The position numbers and the translations under genes were made by a program. Shown piece by piece: positions 12,317-24,300 of a stretch of DNA of 64,000 nucleotides. The notes under the pieces are model-generated. The model saw only the letters and a program-made list of their open reading frames with translations, had not been told where the DNA came from and ran no database searches. This stretch comes from Parastagonospora avenae f. sp. tritici 18332-5 (taxonomy: Eukaryota; Ascomycota; Dothideomycetes; Pleosporales; Phaeosphaeriaceae): the NCBI GenBank assembly GCA_022559985.1, contig JAFJTR010000006.1:372001-436000 (forward strand), in the 5' to 3' direction. Each line of letters begins with the position of its first letter. Within the stretch, counting starts at the first letter, position 1.

Positions 12317-13123
12317 GAAATGTGACGTAGAGAATCGATATTTATGCCATGACCGTGAAGGAGCAGTTGACTAAGAAGTGGATTGCACCATACCGTGACA
12401 CTGATTTTGTCCTAGGCGACTCCAGATATAGGTGGGGAAATATCGAGCATCCGACTCTTTGAAGAAGGGCAGTGGTTGTTCTGGACCATCAGAGGGCATT
12501 TTGCCACGCTTCTTGTTGGCAGCACTTCGGTGAGATGCCAAAGAATTGACCAATGCAAGAGGAGACGATGGAGATGACATGGTGGAATAGCTGCATAAAC
12601 TCACAATCGCTTCATAAGTCAGCCGTCGCCAACTCGATCGACTGGTGTGTACAGCAGCCCATAAGAAGGCGATTTACAGCTTAACGGAAGAGGTGGAAGA
12701 CGGTATTCTTCATTTCTACAATCATTCATGGAGTAGACAAGTTCTTGTCGTAGCTCTTTGTGGGGGCGTAGTGTCGTGCTTCCCTGCATTGCGCGTAGCT
12801 AAGCGACGCGTATCGCCTCAAAGCGCGTTCTTCTCTACACAATGTGTGCTTCCAGGACGCGACATCAAACCTCGTCGCGCATCGCAGAATCTCAAAGTCG
12901 GAGTTCGGAGTAAAGTATACCGCAGAGTGAGGATGGTGACTCGAAAAGGGCGCATGACCAGGCTGTGCCGCTAGCCGTCACTGCGGGGGTTCACCGACCG
13001 AGCAGGCCAACGCCGATTTGACTCAAGACGCGAGGCTGCAGCCATTTGCTTCGACGTCTGCTCGTCTGCGCTCTTCCTGTAGAGCTCAGAGCCTAGCATG
13101 TGTCTGCCCAGACATACAACATC
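12317..13123. other. spacer between S28 peptidase and MFS transporter
   Basis: About 800 bp. Apart from a weak minus-strand reading frame at 12371-12604 nothing is recognised. The right half should contain the transporter promoter. Confidence 0.35.
12371..12604 (-). CDS. possible small hypothetical protein
   Basis: A 77-codon open frame, with a second ATG nine codons in, giving a soluble basic protein (SHRSAANKKRGKMPSDG). There is no family match and no clear coding bias. It is listed only because the region is otherwise empty; it may be chance. Confidence 0.2.
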   Translation of the reverse strand: MSLCSYSTMSSPSSPLALVNSLASHRSAANKKRGKMPSDGPEQPLPFFKESDARYFPTYIWSRLGQNQCHGMVQSTS

Positions 13124-15110
13124 ATGACAGAACACCGGTTGCCAGTCAGGCAACTGGTCATCCTATGTACGGCAACCACAATCACGATGCAGCATGTTTG
13201 CTAACTTCACCACCAGCAATATGTCGCTTCGCCGAACCCATCGCGCTCACCTCGGTCTTCCCATATCTCCCCGAAATGATGGAGTCTTTTGGCATCCCTG
13301 AGAACGATATTGCTCGCTGGGCAGGAGCTGCTTCAGCGATCTTTTCCATATGTCAAGCTTCCACCGGCTTGCTCTGGGGGGCAGCTTCAGATGAATATGG
13401 GCGGAAACCGATAGTCCTGCTCGGCCTGTTCAATACCATGTGGACCATGCTGTTATGGGGTTTCAGTACAAATCTACCCATGGCATTGATTGCGCGTGCC
13501 CTCGAAGGTCTCGGTAACGGAAACGTTGGCCTGCTTCGCACTATGGTGGCTGAGCTTTGCCCGTGGAAAGAATTGCAACCGCGTGCCTTCTCTGTCATGC
13601 CTCTGGTGTACACGATTGGCGCCGTGATCGGTCCCACGTTTGGTGGAGCTTTGTCAAATCCACTTCACGTAGATCCACGGAAGCCGCGTGGAGATGCTCT
13701 GCTTGAGCGCTTCCCATACCTTCTTCCAAATCTGGCGGCTGCAGTCATATTCGCTATTGGGATTTTGGTTGGCTGGCTGTTCCTCGAAGAAACATTGGCA
13801 AGCAAGAAGCATCACCAAGACCTCGGACTGAGGACCGGCACCAGACTCACTGCGTTCTTCCGCAAAACGTTTCGTCCAGTCACAGAAAGTGATAATAATA
13901 CTGAAGAACGCGAGCCTCTCATGGGCCGGCAGAAGGTGATACCAGAGACAGTAGGCACTGAAGGTGTTGCTTCCGAGATCATCAAGGAAGGCTCACCAAA
14001 GATTCGAGACGTCTTGACTCATCAGACAACCCTCAACTTGGTAGTATACGCTCTTCTAGCATTCTACACACTTGCATATGACCAGGTAAGCTTCCTGATA
14101 TTCATAGTAGGAAGGCATTAACCGTCCTCCAGCTATTGCCCGTCTTGATGCACCACCCGACACAGTCACGCGACGATCCAAATGTCAGATTACCACTGAA
14201 GTTTGCAGGTGGCTTTGGTATCGACTCCCGACGCATTGGCGCCATATTCACAATATACGCCGTTGCCTCAGTTACATGGCAATTTGTGCTCTTCCCACCA
14301 GTCGCTCGCTATCTTGGCGTCCTACGCTGCCTCCGGATTGCATTCTCTATTTTTCCACTCGTGTATTTTGTCACGCCTTTTGTCACGCTAATACCTGACC
14401 CGATCACCAAACAGGTCATTATGATTGCGTTGCTAATGGTCCGCGGTATTGGTGGAACCTTCGCCTTCCCCACATCGACCATCATGATTACAAACAGCGC
14501 ATCGAGCCTGCGTGTGCTCGGCACAATCAATGGCGTCGCGACAAGCATGTCGGCCGTGGGTCGAGCTGCTGGTCCGGCCATTGGCGGTGGGTTGTTCACT
14601 TTCGGCGTGAAGCGCGGGTATGTCATTGTCCCATTCTGGACATTGTCCGCCGTCGCACTCCTTACATGTATACCCACCTACTATCTCGTGGAAGGAAAGG
14701 GATTCGGGGACGATGCTGAATCCGACGGCGAGGAAGCGATTGAAGAAAGGATAATATGTGACGAAGAACAACCACCAGCACGCCACGATCAGCTGGGTGA
14801 CTACGAGGCAGCACAGTCAGAGTCGGATTTTGGAGAACCTGCAAACCTCTTGACTCTGACGAGTACACGATCGAGCGCTGCTATGCTCTCTGATGACGAC
14901 GCGGACGAGGATGAAGACGGCCATGGTAGATGGAGACAAAGCTCAAATGGATTAACGACCGCCAGGAGCCATTCTCAGGGAGGTCGAAGACATGTTGTGA
15001 GGAGACAATCTTCCGTGCCAATCGGCATGGGAGTCGGCTTTAGGCGCTACAGTTCAAATCTCGGAACCTCTGGCATTGGAGCCAACGGGACTAGCTGGGG
15101 AGGGACGTAA
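13124..15110 (+). CDS. major facilitator superfamily transporter (YCR023C/TetA-like)
   Basis: Twelve-helix membrane transporter of unknown substrate. Exons 13124-13166, 13217-14085 and 14133-15110 give 629 residues. The short first exon (MTEHRLPVRQLVIL) splices in frame to SICRFAEPIALTSVFPYLPEM, the usual first helix. MFS motif A is seen as WGAASDEYGRKP after helix 2, and RALEGLGNGNVG marks helix 4. A cytoplasmic loop of about 90 residues divides the two halves. The second half contains the RGIGGTFAFPTSTIM and SMSAVGRAAGPAIGGGLF helices. The C-terminal 140 residues are cytoplasmic, acidic (DDDADEDEDG) and Ser/Arg-rich, suggesting regulation by phosphorylation or turnover. By family memory it resembles the uncharacterised yeast YCR023C group. 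Confidence 0.88.
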
Positions 15111-15895
15111 AGGTTAACCGACGTTGGCTCTATGTCTGTTCACACGAAACCCCATTCCGACTGTCGATTGGCGTATATCCAAAAGCCCTTATGTTTTCGG
15201 GCCGGGGAATTTATGACGGTGGTACATGCGCTGCCTGTGCAGAAGTACTCAAGTCTTGTAGAAGCTAGCCTGCTGCACACTAAAAGAATACCCTAGGTAC
15301 ATCTACAAAAGTTCTCTCTGGCATGATTCACAAAAGCAACTCAAGAGTACATTTTCTATATCCTGCTTATTTGCTTACTAAACTTTAGACCAAAGGTGAA
15401 TGGATGGAAAGTTATTATCGGAGACGCACCAAAGAAGTCCAAATACCGATGTACATGTCAACAAGCATATGGCCACAAAGCCTAGAACTCCAACACCATC
15501 ATACAGGCCGGCCCAAGCAGAACAAGAAACGTTATCACGCATCACTAGCGCGACGACAAGACCCAAGAAGGCCCTTTGTCTGTACGCTTGTCCATGTTTT
15601 TTATGCTTCGAGCCAATAAACAACGTCGCGGACCTGAACATCGCAAAAGCCAAGTTAATCGTTGCGCGCCGATTCGTCTTGGTCGACGCGCTACTTCCCC
15701 TTCTCGATCAGCAATGATGTCATTTGAGACAACGGATAATGCACTGCCTCAACCACGTCTGTCCGGACTGGGATGCTCAATCCACAGTCATCCGGTATCT
15801 TGGTGCAGTATGACTGTCGATTCCTGGTTTACACAATTGTCGTTTTGCGCCTGTGCAGCTCCGTAGCAGATTGACGCGACTTGTGAGCTGCGACG
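15111..15895. other. spacer between MFS transporter and TRK gene
   Basis: About 785 bp. No gene seen; moderately AT-rich in the middle. Presumed MFS terminator and TRK promoter. Contains one ACCCTAGGTAC palindrome-like motif near 15290. Confidence 0.35.
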
Positions 15896-18012
15896 ATGAC
15901 GGACCCGATTGATGAATTGCGAGACCCGCGCAAGGCGAAGGACGATTTCTTGAAGTATCTTCGCAGAGAGGTATTTACTTTGAATTTCTACCGGTAAGCA
16001 GAAGTCGTCTTTTTCGATGGGCGTATGCTAATTGCGCACACTCTTATGTAGCGCGCACATGTTGTACTTCATCATTGTCATTGCAATCTCATCGGTTATT
16101 GTATATGGAGCAGGCATTGCACATGGGCCAAAGGAGTATGGACAAAGTCATCTGACGTATATGGATGCGCTATTCCTATGTACTAGTGCAATGTCGACGA
16201 CTGGCATGTACTACAGGGAAAAGCTGGATGATATCGTTTTAACAAAATGCAGGTCTCAACTCTGTCAATCTAGGCGACCTTTCGGGTTTCCAGCAAGCAG
16301 TATTATGCATTCTGATGATACTTGGAAGTATCCCTTTTGTATCGGCCTGGGTTGTGCTTATACGGCGAACACTATTCCGCAAGAAAATGGCCGATGTTGT
16401 CAAGCATTCGCATACAATGCGACGCCTAGTGCAAGACATTGAGGAAAGTAACCGCATTAATCAGGGAGCAAGTACGAGTAGTAGTAGCCCGCTTTCAGCC
16501 ATGAAGAACAGCCAAACGGACCGGGGCAAACAGAGACAAAGGGATAGATCTCCTAAGATGCAGCCACTATCGAAACGACGCACATTTCACCATCAGTCTG
16601 GATTCGGCTTCGTCCCAACGCCCTGGGAGACGAAACTAGCCCGCAGCCTCTTCTCTCGCATCTTCGACGGTTTCACCAGTGAACTGAAGCCCGAACACCA
16701 TGGCTACTTGAGCTTCAAACCTCATCTAGACTCCAAAGGTCGCTTCATGGAGCTCAGCGAACACGATCGTCTCGAGCTGGGCGGCGTCGAATACCGCGCT
16801 CTCCAAGCCCTACTCTTCATCCTCGTCGGCTATCAGATATTCTGGTACACAATGGGCACTATCTTCCTCGTCCCATATGCATACCGCAGCTCGACCAAGG
16901 CCATACTCCGCAATGCGCAGCCAGGCGGCGTGAACCCAGGGTGGTGGGCCTTCTTCGCGACGGTTACAGAATTTGCAAACGGTGGTCTCAACATCCTCAA
17001 CGCGAACTTTACACCGTTCAGCGGCAAGCCCTTCATCTTACTCGTCGCGGGATCTCTGGCATTTCTGGGCCAGACGCAGTTCCCCATCTTCCTACGACTG
17101 ACGATCTGGCTAATGAAGAAAATGAGCCCTAAAGGGTCGCGCTTCCAAAACACCCTGGATTTCTTGCTGCAGCATCCGCGAAGGTGTTTTTTGTATTTGT
17201 TCCCGAGTAGGGAGACGTGGTATCTGCTCTTCATACAGATCAGCATCGATATCACCGCCTGGCTGTGCTTTGAAGTCTTGAATATCGGCATGCCAGACGT
17301 CGAATCTATACCAACTGGCACCCGCATCCTCGACGGCTTGTTCCAAGCCACCGGTCTGCGAACCTCTGGCGCGTATATCATTTCCTTCTCGTCGCTTGCG
17401 CCAGCCTGCCTCGTCGCGTATCTCATCATCATGTACATCTCGAGCTATCCACTCGTGCTCACGCTACGCAAGACAAACACGTACGAAGAGCGCTCCATTG
17501 GACTTCAAGAACACGACAGCAGCGCAGCGGGCATCGCCACGCATCTCCAAAAACAACTCGCGTACGACATCTGGTTCCAGTTCTTTGCTTTCTTCCTGAT
17601 CTGCGTTATCGAGCGGGGCCACATAGTCCGCGGCGACCCGGGGTTCAGTGAATTCTCTGTACTCTTCGAAGTCACATCTGCATACGGCACAGTAGGTCTG
17701 AGTACCGGCGTGCCCGGCAAGGATTACAGTCTCTGCGGCTCGTTTGCGAGTTTGAGTAAAGTCGTGTTGTTGTTTGTTATGGTGAGAGGCCGACATCGTG
17801 GGCTGCCGCTGGCGATTGATAGGAGTATTCTGCTGCCGGGAGAAGAGTTGATGCAGCGCATGGACGCGGAGTATAGTGAGCGAGGTGTTTATTCTACGGC
17901 GGAGATTGAGGAGTTGAGGGGTGATATTGAGCAGAGTGGGAGACGCGTGCTGGGAATCAAGGGTGAACAGGATCCAGAAAGGACAAGATCTGATCGTGAG
18001 CAGTCAAGATAG
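15896..18012 (+). CDS. TRK1: TRK-type potassium transporter
   Basis: Plasma-membrane K+ uptake protein of the TrkH/HKT family. Exons 15896-15993, 16052-16203 and 16253-18012 give 669 residues, rather short for fungal TRK because the big intracellular loop is only about 120 residues. The four pore loops are recognisable: STTGLNSVNL, VTEFANGGLNILNANF, QATGLRTSGAYIISF and VTSAYGTVGLSTGVPG. The family signature VRGRHRGLPLAIDRSI lies near the C terminus. The second intron begins with GC (16204-16205), the only donor that keeps the first pore loop in frame; a nearby GT would break it. The symbol is given by family; TRK1 and TRK2 cannot be told apart. Confidence 0.9.
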
Positions 18013-19895
18013 CACGACGTAGCCAATATGGATAACACACGATGAGTGAGGAGATTGTCCGAATAGTAATTCGATCATTTTCCACCTACATCTACTGCTT
18101 CATCTATGAGTCTTGTGGCAGCAAGCTACATGTCTCCAAAAGAAGACGCAGAACATGTTGTTTTGAATGTCCACCACAAAGTCAATCGAGCCTATCTGAG
18201 AGGATTTCTAAGTGGTTCCAGCTGCACCCCGATCACTCAGATCGACAGACCACTTCCTCCGCCGCCAGTCCAGCCACCACCCGACTTTGCCTCCAGCCCG
18301 CAAGATTTGCATTTGCACACGCAGCGCCATCCGTAGTTCCACACGCGTCTCTACCTGCATAAGGCGAGCAGAACCCACTGGTCGACGACACCACCAACGC
18401 AGCCCATCTCCGGCCTTCCATCCTTCCAGAACCCACACCCCCAAGATACCCGATCCTCGTCCGTCAACTCGACGTCACGCCTCCTTTATGCTCCCGACCC
18501 CACGGCCACGGCGACCCCGAGCCCCGGCTCACGGCGCACCACTGGCCGCCCATTTGCAGAAGTGTCATATCAGACCATTCATGCCGCCACCGTACCAACA
18601 TGCGCGAGGAATGGCTAGCGCGCAGATCGTGTTAATGCGCGGCATATGGAGATTACGCAGTAAGGATGGAAGGGGCGCGTTGGCGATTAGACGTCAGCAT
18701 GGGGATCGTGGGTTGACACGGTACCAGCGGGTATTCATGCGTTGGATGCAAGGAGGGAAATTGATGCGAGGATGGGATGGGGGAGGCATGCACGTCAGCG
18801 GGAGATGCGCCGTTAGTGCCGCCATGCTGACGGGCTTGTTGGGGTTGTGCTGAGCATCCTGGACTGGGAAGTCGGTGGGTTTGAGTTTAAGATATATTGC
18901 GGTGTTGACGGGGTCGTTGACGAGGAATGGGTGGGAGGGTTAAAAGATAGTGTAGAGTGTTCACCGGACCGCGAAAGCCTCGTGAAACACACGCTCGCTC
19001 GCTTACTTCCCCTGTCCTGCACCTTTTCAATACAATCGTCCATCCCATATCCATGCTGCCTCAGGCCAAAACTCGTCATCTGACTCAGAAGTAAATACAA
19101 TGATTGGCGCCAAAATTTGATCAACAGTTCTTCACCGCCACGATGTGACGTCCTCGCATCGTGGTGACAAATCCTGCAGACGTTGATGTTTCAAGTCTGT
19201 GGCAGATCAAGATCGGGATAGCTTTCAGCGCGAAAAAAAAGTGGAGGGAGGCGCTAGTGGTAGTGGGTGGGAAACGGTGGACGGGTCAACGTTCGGGCTG
19301 CCGGCTGTCAAGATCTCATAGTTTGCGATCGGGCGTGACCGAGGATATGAGAACGTGCGGAAAAAGCGCGCGTGCAAGACGTGATTTTTCAAGCTATCTT
19401 TGAAAGCAAACAAGTCGCATATTCGGGAATGATTTGGACAGTCGTGTCCGTCGTTCGCAGGCCTAAGAATGTCAGCGCGAGAACCAATATCGGCGAGATG
19501 CGAATGCGAAGTCAAACAGGGAGGAGCCGAGTCCTCACTCCAGATTCGCTTAACGGAGACATCCCCATTGAGATAGCGCGGTGCAGAGATCAAACACCAC
19601 CAAAACAAAACCAGAAGGAACAGTGATCATGCAGGGTCAGAAAAGTTTTCTATGAATTAATTTGCGAGACGTGTTTCAACAGTACTCTTTGTAAGGTAAG
19701 GATACATGCTAAAAACGATACTGGATGGTAGATAGAGTAGAGGAAAAAAACTGAATAGAGCACCAAACTCAAAATTGCGTGGAACAACATTTGTCGCGCA
19801 TAACCACGGGGCAACCACAATAGGGCACATTCGCTGAAGAAGAGTAAAGGAGAGTAAGAATTGAAGAGTTGTGCAGTGGCCTAATATAGAAGCGC
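18013..19895. other. spacer with coding-like patches
   Basis: About 1.9 kb between the TRK stop and the Myb-like stop. The first kilobase contains coding-like patches described separately; from about 18960 to 19895 I see nothing. Confidence 0.35.
18106..18954 (+). CDS. possible uncharacterised multi-exon gene
   Basis: Three patches look coding but lie in different frames, so introns would be needed. The first is an ATG-started stretch from 18106 (MSLVAASYMSPKEDAEHVV). The second, 18363-18620, has a strong preference for C or G at third positions (contains NPLVDDTTNAAHLRPSILPE). The third is near 18850-18950 (VGGFEFKIYCGVDGVVDEEW). I could not find one set of GT-AG introns of normal size joining them. 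No family recognised; it might be a degraded gene or chance. Confidence 0.25.
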
Positions 19896-20905
19896 CTATT
19901 TCCTGTCATCGTTGAGAAGGCTGGCGATGGGCATGTTGTCGCGCGGCGCCGAGCTCCAGGTGCCGGACCTCTGTCGGCCAGTAGACGGCACGGGCATTGG
20001 CAGCATATATGGCAACCGCTCCGACGCCGAGAAGGAGTGCTGGCTCATTGGGTTCATGGGGCTGTAGTGCTTGGCCGGCTCGCTGTGGGCAGGGGACGCA
20101 TACTGGAAAGGCGAGGGCTTGAGCATGGGGTTGTGCATGATGCTGCCGTCTGGGGATGCGTCGGGGGTAGGAGGACGAACACCAGCAGAGCCGTTGCGCC
20201 AGATCTCCTCAAGCTGCGCAGGCGAGACATCAGCACCGTAGTCGGCGGCGACCGTGGCCCAGAACTGGTTGCGGCGAGCCTCGTAAATGGAGCGGAGACG
20301 GTCAGTGTCGACAACCTTGGGCTGATGAGCGACCTCGGTGTTAATGCGCAGGCCGTTGAAGGGTTCGGGAGATCCTTGGGGGGTGAGAGTGCGCGGCTTG
20401 GGCAGGAGAATCTTGTGCTGAGCACGTCCAGGGGAAGCAGTGACGGATCCGGCCCTAATGTGCGGGCTACCGTTGTAGCTCATTGGGGAGCTGTGACGGG
20501 AAGACTGCGAGTACGCGTCGTGGTCGATAGCCATGGCATAGGCCGGAGAGGTACCGTTGGAGCTGCAAGATGTGGCGGAAGAAACAGACGAGGTGCGCTT
20601 GCGGCGGTGGCTGCCGTGGGAAAGCTGGTGGAAGTGCAGACGGCATGCAAGCTCAGTCTTCTTGAGGTGTGCAGCAATGTGCTTGTAAGGCATCTTCTGC
20701 ATGCGGGTCTGAAGCAGATAGTTCTCCTAGAAACATGTCAACTCTAGTTATGATGGGGCGTAGATTGCAGTAAGCTTACTTCTTCTTCAGACCAAGACCT
20801 GTTGCCTCCAGCAGACATCTTGCGAGCACGAAGGCTGGAAGGATCTGGGGACTGCGAGTTCATCTCCGGGAGAGGAGAGAGGATTTGGGGCTGGTGGTGA
20901 AGCAT
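19896..20905 (-). CDS. Myb/SANT-like DNA-binding protein
   Basis: Predicted nuclear protein of 318 residues from exons 20905-20780 and 20726-19896; the 53-bp intron falls inside the Myb-like domain. That domain (about residues 30-75) reads SWSEEEENYLLQTRM, then YKHIAAHLKKTELACRLHFHQL, with spaced aromatic residues and a helix-turn-helix pattern. A basic patch (HRRKRTSS) follows. The rest is Ser/Pro/His-rich with one predicted helical block (RLRSIYEARRNQFWATVAADYG) and ends in PIASLLNDDRK. A second in-frame ATG 14 codons on (MNSQSPDPSS) could be the real start. I recall similar proteins widely in filamentous ascomycetes, but no function. Confidence 0.85.
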
Positions 20906-23333
20906 TGCGGAGATTTGGGTTGAGTTGAGGTGTTGTTGGTGTTGTTGGTGTTGTTTATTGGGGTGATGATGGTTTTAGTATTGCCGTCAAGTATCGTGAG
21001 ATGATCGTGTCCGCTAGGGATGTTCGTCGGTAGTCTTCGAGGCTGGCTCGGAAAAGAAGGTATTATCAAAGTGTTTGGATGTACACGAGGAATTGCTCAG
21101 CAATGTTGATTAAGGAATGTAAGGCAGCCCAAACCAGTGGGAATAAACGAAAGTATTACAAGGCTGCTAAAAGAAAACAAAAGACTGAAGCCGATTGAAC
21201 AAGTGCGGTTGTAGCCTCGAAACTTGGGGCATCCGACGAGATATAAAGTTTGGCCGATGACAAGAAACGGGTCGTTCACTACAGTGCACAGGGCATGGGT
21301 GATTGGAGGGGCGGATCTGATGTTGGCAACGTTTTCAAACCGCAGTGACTGCAGTTCCGATTGTGATGGGCGCCATGGATGACAGCGGGCTTGGATGCCA
21401 AAATGTTTAGAAGAACCCTGACGCGAGACATGTTAAGCCGGAAGAGGATGGGACGTTAGTTTGAATTCGATCTGACCGCTGCAGTGCCCGAGGCTCTAGA
21501 GCGGGTTGCATGAGTTTTGCAGCTGTTTTGGGCGCTAAGGAGCCAGTTTCAAAACTGGGGGCGTCAGAGAACGGAACGTGCCTCAGACTTGACGAAGCGA
21601 GAGGTTTGACAGTGTTTGGAGAGCCTGGAAACAAGCTCCACCCATAGCTCCAGAGCGTGCGGGCGCTAACTGCAAACGCAACGTGACAGGCTGCGGGAAG
21701 GAACAGTGCGTCGGTTTTCTCCAGATTCGGCAATCGGCACAGTCGACAGTGAATTCCGTCTCGCGTGCCACGGGCAGGCCAGAGCATCGCCGCGCGCAGC
21801 GCGGTAGAGAAGCAAGCTTGCAGATAGGCATTGACTGTGCGAGGCCGCGCAATATGCTGCGGGTGCTAGGTCATGGTCGACGCTGTGAGACGGGCGAAAC
21901 GAGTACACACTCGGAAGCGTCGTATCCGCCATGGAGCATCAACCTGATAAGGCGCTTCTCAGGCCGAGATCTTGGCGGTTCATGGGCGCTGCGACTGGGC
22001 GGTCTGTGGCAGAGCCGGTTCGATCAAACGCTTGAGGCTGATGCTGATACTGGCGCTGCATCAGCCGCAGAAACAGGTGGAGAGCAGCGCGAGGCGGACA
22101 CGAGGCGTTGAAAAGGCTGCGTCGCCCCGTGACGAAGGGCTACATCATTCCGCCGGACTTGCGACTTGGGCGCTCGTCATCGCCAGCGGCCTAGCGATAC
22201 TATGTGAAGCTTGGGCGATTGGATAGGTATCCTTGATTACTCTCCATCGAAGTTGACAAGCTGCAGTACAGTACCTAACCTAGGTACCGGCGCAGCACAG
22301 GCTTCGCGGGGAATGGGCAGGGATGGTGAGGTGCCCGCAGCAGCAGAGGCGGGCTAAATGGCGACACTCTACGGGCGGGTGAGGCTATTGGTGGGTAGGG
22401 CGGAACGGGGGGGAGATAGATTGACGAGTCTTGTTGACGTGGTCACTCTGGGTAGCACAGTGGCTTCAGGTTCGTCGTCGAGATAGCGAGGTAGTCGTGA
22501 CTTCCGCCATGATCGGTCAATCAAGCACGCGGCGGGAAGGCGCGACCGCACAGAGGAAAGAGCGACCGGCCACCACCTACCCCGCTATCCATCATGAACA
22601 TCGTCATAACCACGCCCACGTCCGCAGCGCCCGTCCGAGGGCCGCCCCCAGAGTCGATCGTGGAGTATGTGCTATGTCGGCCGCGAGTGCTGGCGGTGCG
22701 CGGTGCGTGGTGCGCGTGTAGCGAGTACGTGGCTGCTGGCGACGGCTCGTGGCTGCTTTGGGGCCGCTGCATCTTCAGCTTTCATGCGTACACGGTATGT
22801 AGTCATGCACGACGCTGTCACGCGCACTTGGCCACATTCCAGGTTGGACGTCTCGCCTTCTCCATGACCTCTAAGCTTCCTAGCCTGCTACCCCGCTTCT
22901 TGCTCGCAGGTCGTCTTCGTACCGGGTACTTGCACCGACGTCCTTGACAGCCACCATGGCCGCGCTCTACACCACCAGCCAAGTACCAGTACAAGTGTCC
23001 CCGCTAGCATTTGTCCGCTTAACCTCACTGTATCGTCGCCGTCCTCCACACCCGTGCCGCTGCTGTCCCCCCATTCGCTCGCCAGGCTGCGAACCTGACC
23101 TTCTTTGTATCCCCCGTACTTGATCGGCACTGGCAGCAGCAGGCCAGCTGCCTACCTGAATATCATCATGATCTACCGTCTCTACTCTGACCGTCGTACC
23201 TCTTGAGTGCAATCCTGAAGCCTGCATTATACGAGCATGACACCACGCTGTATAGCGGCACCCAGTCTCACCCGTGAAGCTGCTTCGTGTCGCTGTCCGC
23301 CTGGCCCACGCCAAAACACGCCCATCTGCCGCC
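20906..23333. promoter_or_regulatory. long divergent intergenic region between two Myb-like genes
   Basis: About 2.4 kb separating divergently transcribed Myb-like genes. Open frames on both strands are GC-driven and without motifs. It contains a 9-bp repeat in the leader at 20931 and an ACCTAACCTAGGTACC motif near 22275. Long upstream regions are common for fungal regulators, but I see no specific operator. Confidence 0.4.
20931..20955. repeat. GTTGTTGGT microsatellite
   Basis: Nearly three copies of a 9-bp GTTGTTGGT unit just upstream of the Myb-like start at 20905, within its probable 5' leader. Confidence 0.7.
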
Positions 23334-24300
23334 ATGTCGTGAGTTTCTCCAAAGTATTCTGATTTCACCTCGCCTGTCGCCTGTCGCCCCGAGTCGCTTC
23401 TACGCAGCCCTGCCCGCTGACCTTGTACCTTCCGTTTGCATAGCTCTTCACCCTCTGCTAGACGCAATCTAAAACCCTCGCCCATCGCAACACCTCCCCA
23501 GCCCACTACCCAGCTTCCTACCTCCACTGAGCTGCCAAGCTTGCAGCCAGCCCCATCCGTCACCACGGCAGGTCAAGAGTCGCAGAGCAGTGCCCCACCA
23601 CCTCCTCCACTGACGCCTACCGCGAACCGAAAGCGCAAGTCGGTGACGCTGAATCAGCCGCCAGAAGGCATGTCGACCTCTGCTGGGGGCGCCGATGCGC
23701 ACGCAACCAGCGCCGCGCCCCCCACAGCTGATGTTGATGCCGCTGCCCAAGAGCCAAAATTGAAAAAGAGCCGGACCAACACGCCATGGACGCCAGCTGA
23801 AGAGCTCAGACTGAAGCAGATGAGAGATACGGGCAACAGCTGGAGCGAGATTGCAAAAGTACAGATGCATCAAATTGGGGTATGAGAAGAACAAAAGCTG
23901 ATCAATCGCGCAATGACAGACATTTCCGCAACGCACCGAGGGAAGTGTGAAAAAGCACTGGTACAAGGTATGCGCGACCACAGAGATTGCCGTCCGACTC
24001 ACCGCGGATGCTCACCCAGACAGGACATGCACTACGCAGAGTTTGCCGAGGACGAAGTGAGTATCTATCCGTCCTCCAGCATCGTTGTGACTGACAAGTA
24101 AGAAGAGTGCTGCCCTGCTTGCTGCCATCAAAGAGTACGACGCGAACAAATGGAAGGTCATTGGCCAGAAGGTCGGAAAGCCTGCAAAAGTATGTCCTGT
24201 CCAGTAAATCGACAAGTCGTCCAAACGGTCACGAGCTGACCTGCTTGCTCACTAGGCATGTGAACAGTATGCGAAGGAGCATTTCGGTGGAAGGCACTGA
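23334..24300 (+). CDS. Myb/SANT-like protein with two Myb-type repeats
   Basis: Six exons, 23334-23338, 23444-23858, 23920-23967, 24024-24056, 24103-24189 and 24256-24300, give about 210 residues. The first exon has only five bases (ATG TC), completed by the next. The acceptor of exon 5 may be 24103 or 24106. The N-terminal 110 residues are Pro/Ser/Thr/Ala-rich, with a basic nuclear-signal-like NRKRKS. The first Myb-like repeat is NTPWTPAEELRLKQMRDTG, then WSEIAKTFPQRTEGSVKKHW. The second follows as EDE(K)SAALLAAIKEYDANKW, then KVIGQKVGKPAKACEQY. Tandem Trp-centred repeats argue for sequence-specific DNA binding. Function unknown. Confidence 0.85.

Noticed and set aside
18212..18853. A 213-codon Arg/Pro/His-rich open frame
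   Set aside because: Its composition is typical of an out-of-frame reading of GC-rich coding-like DNA; another frame over the same bases has better third-position bias.
18800..18960. Ornithine decarboxylase antizyme with +1 frameshift (TGC TGA site)
   Set aside because: The downstream coding-like text is in the -1, not the +1, frame, and it lacks the family's conserved C-terminal blocks.
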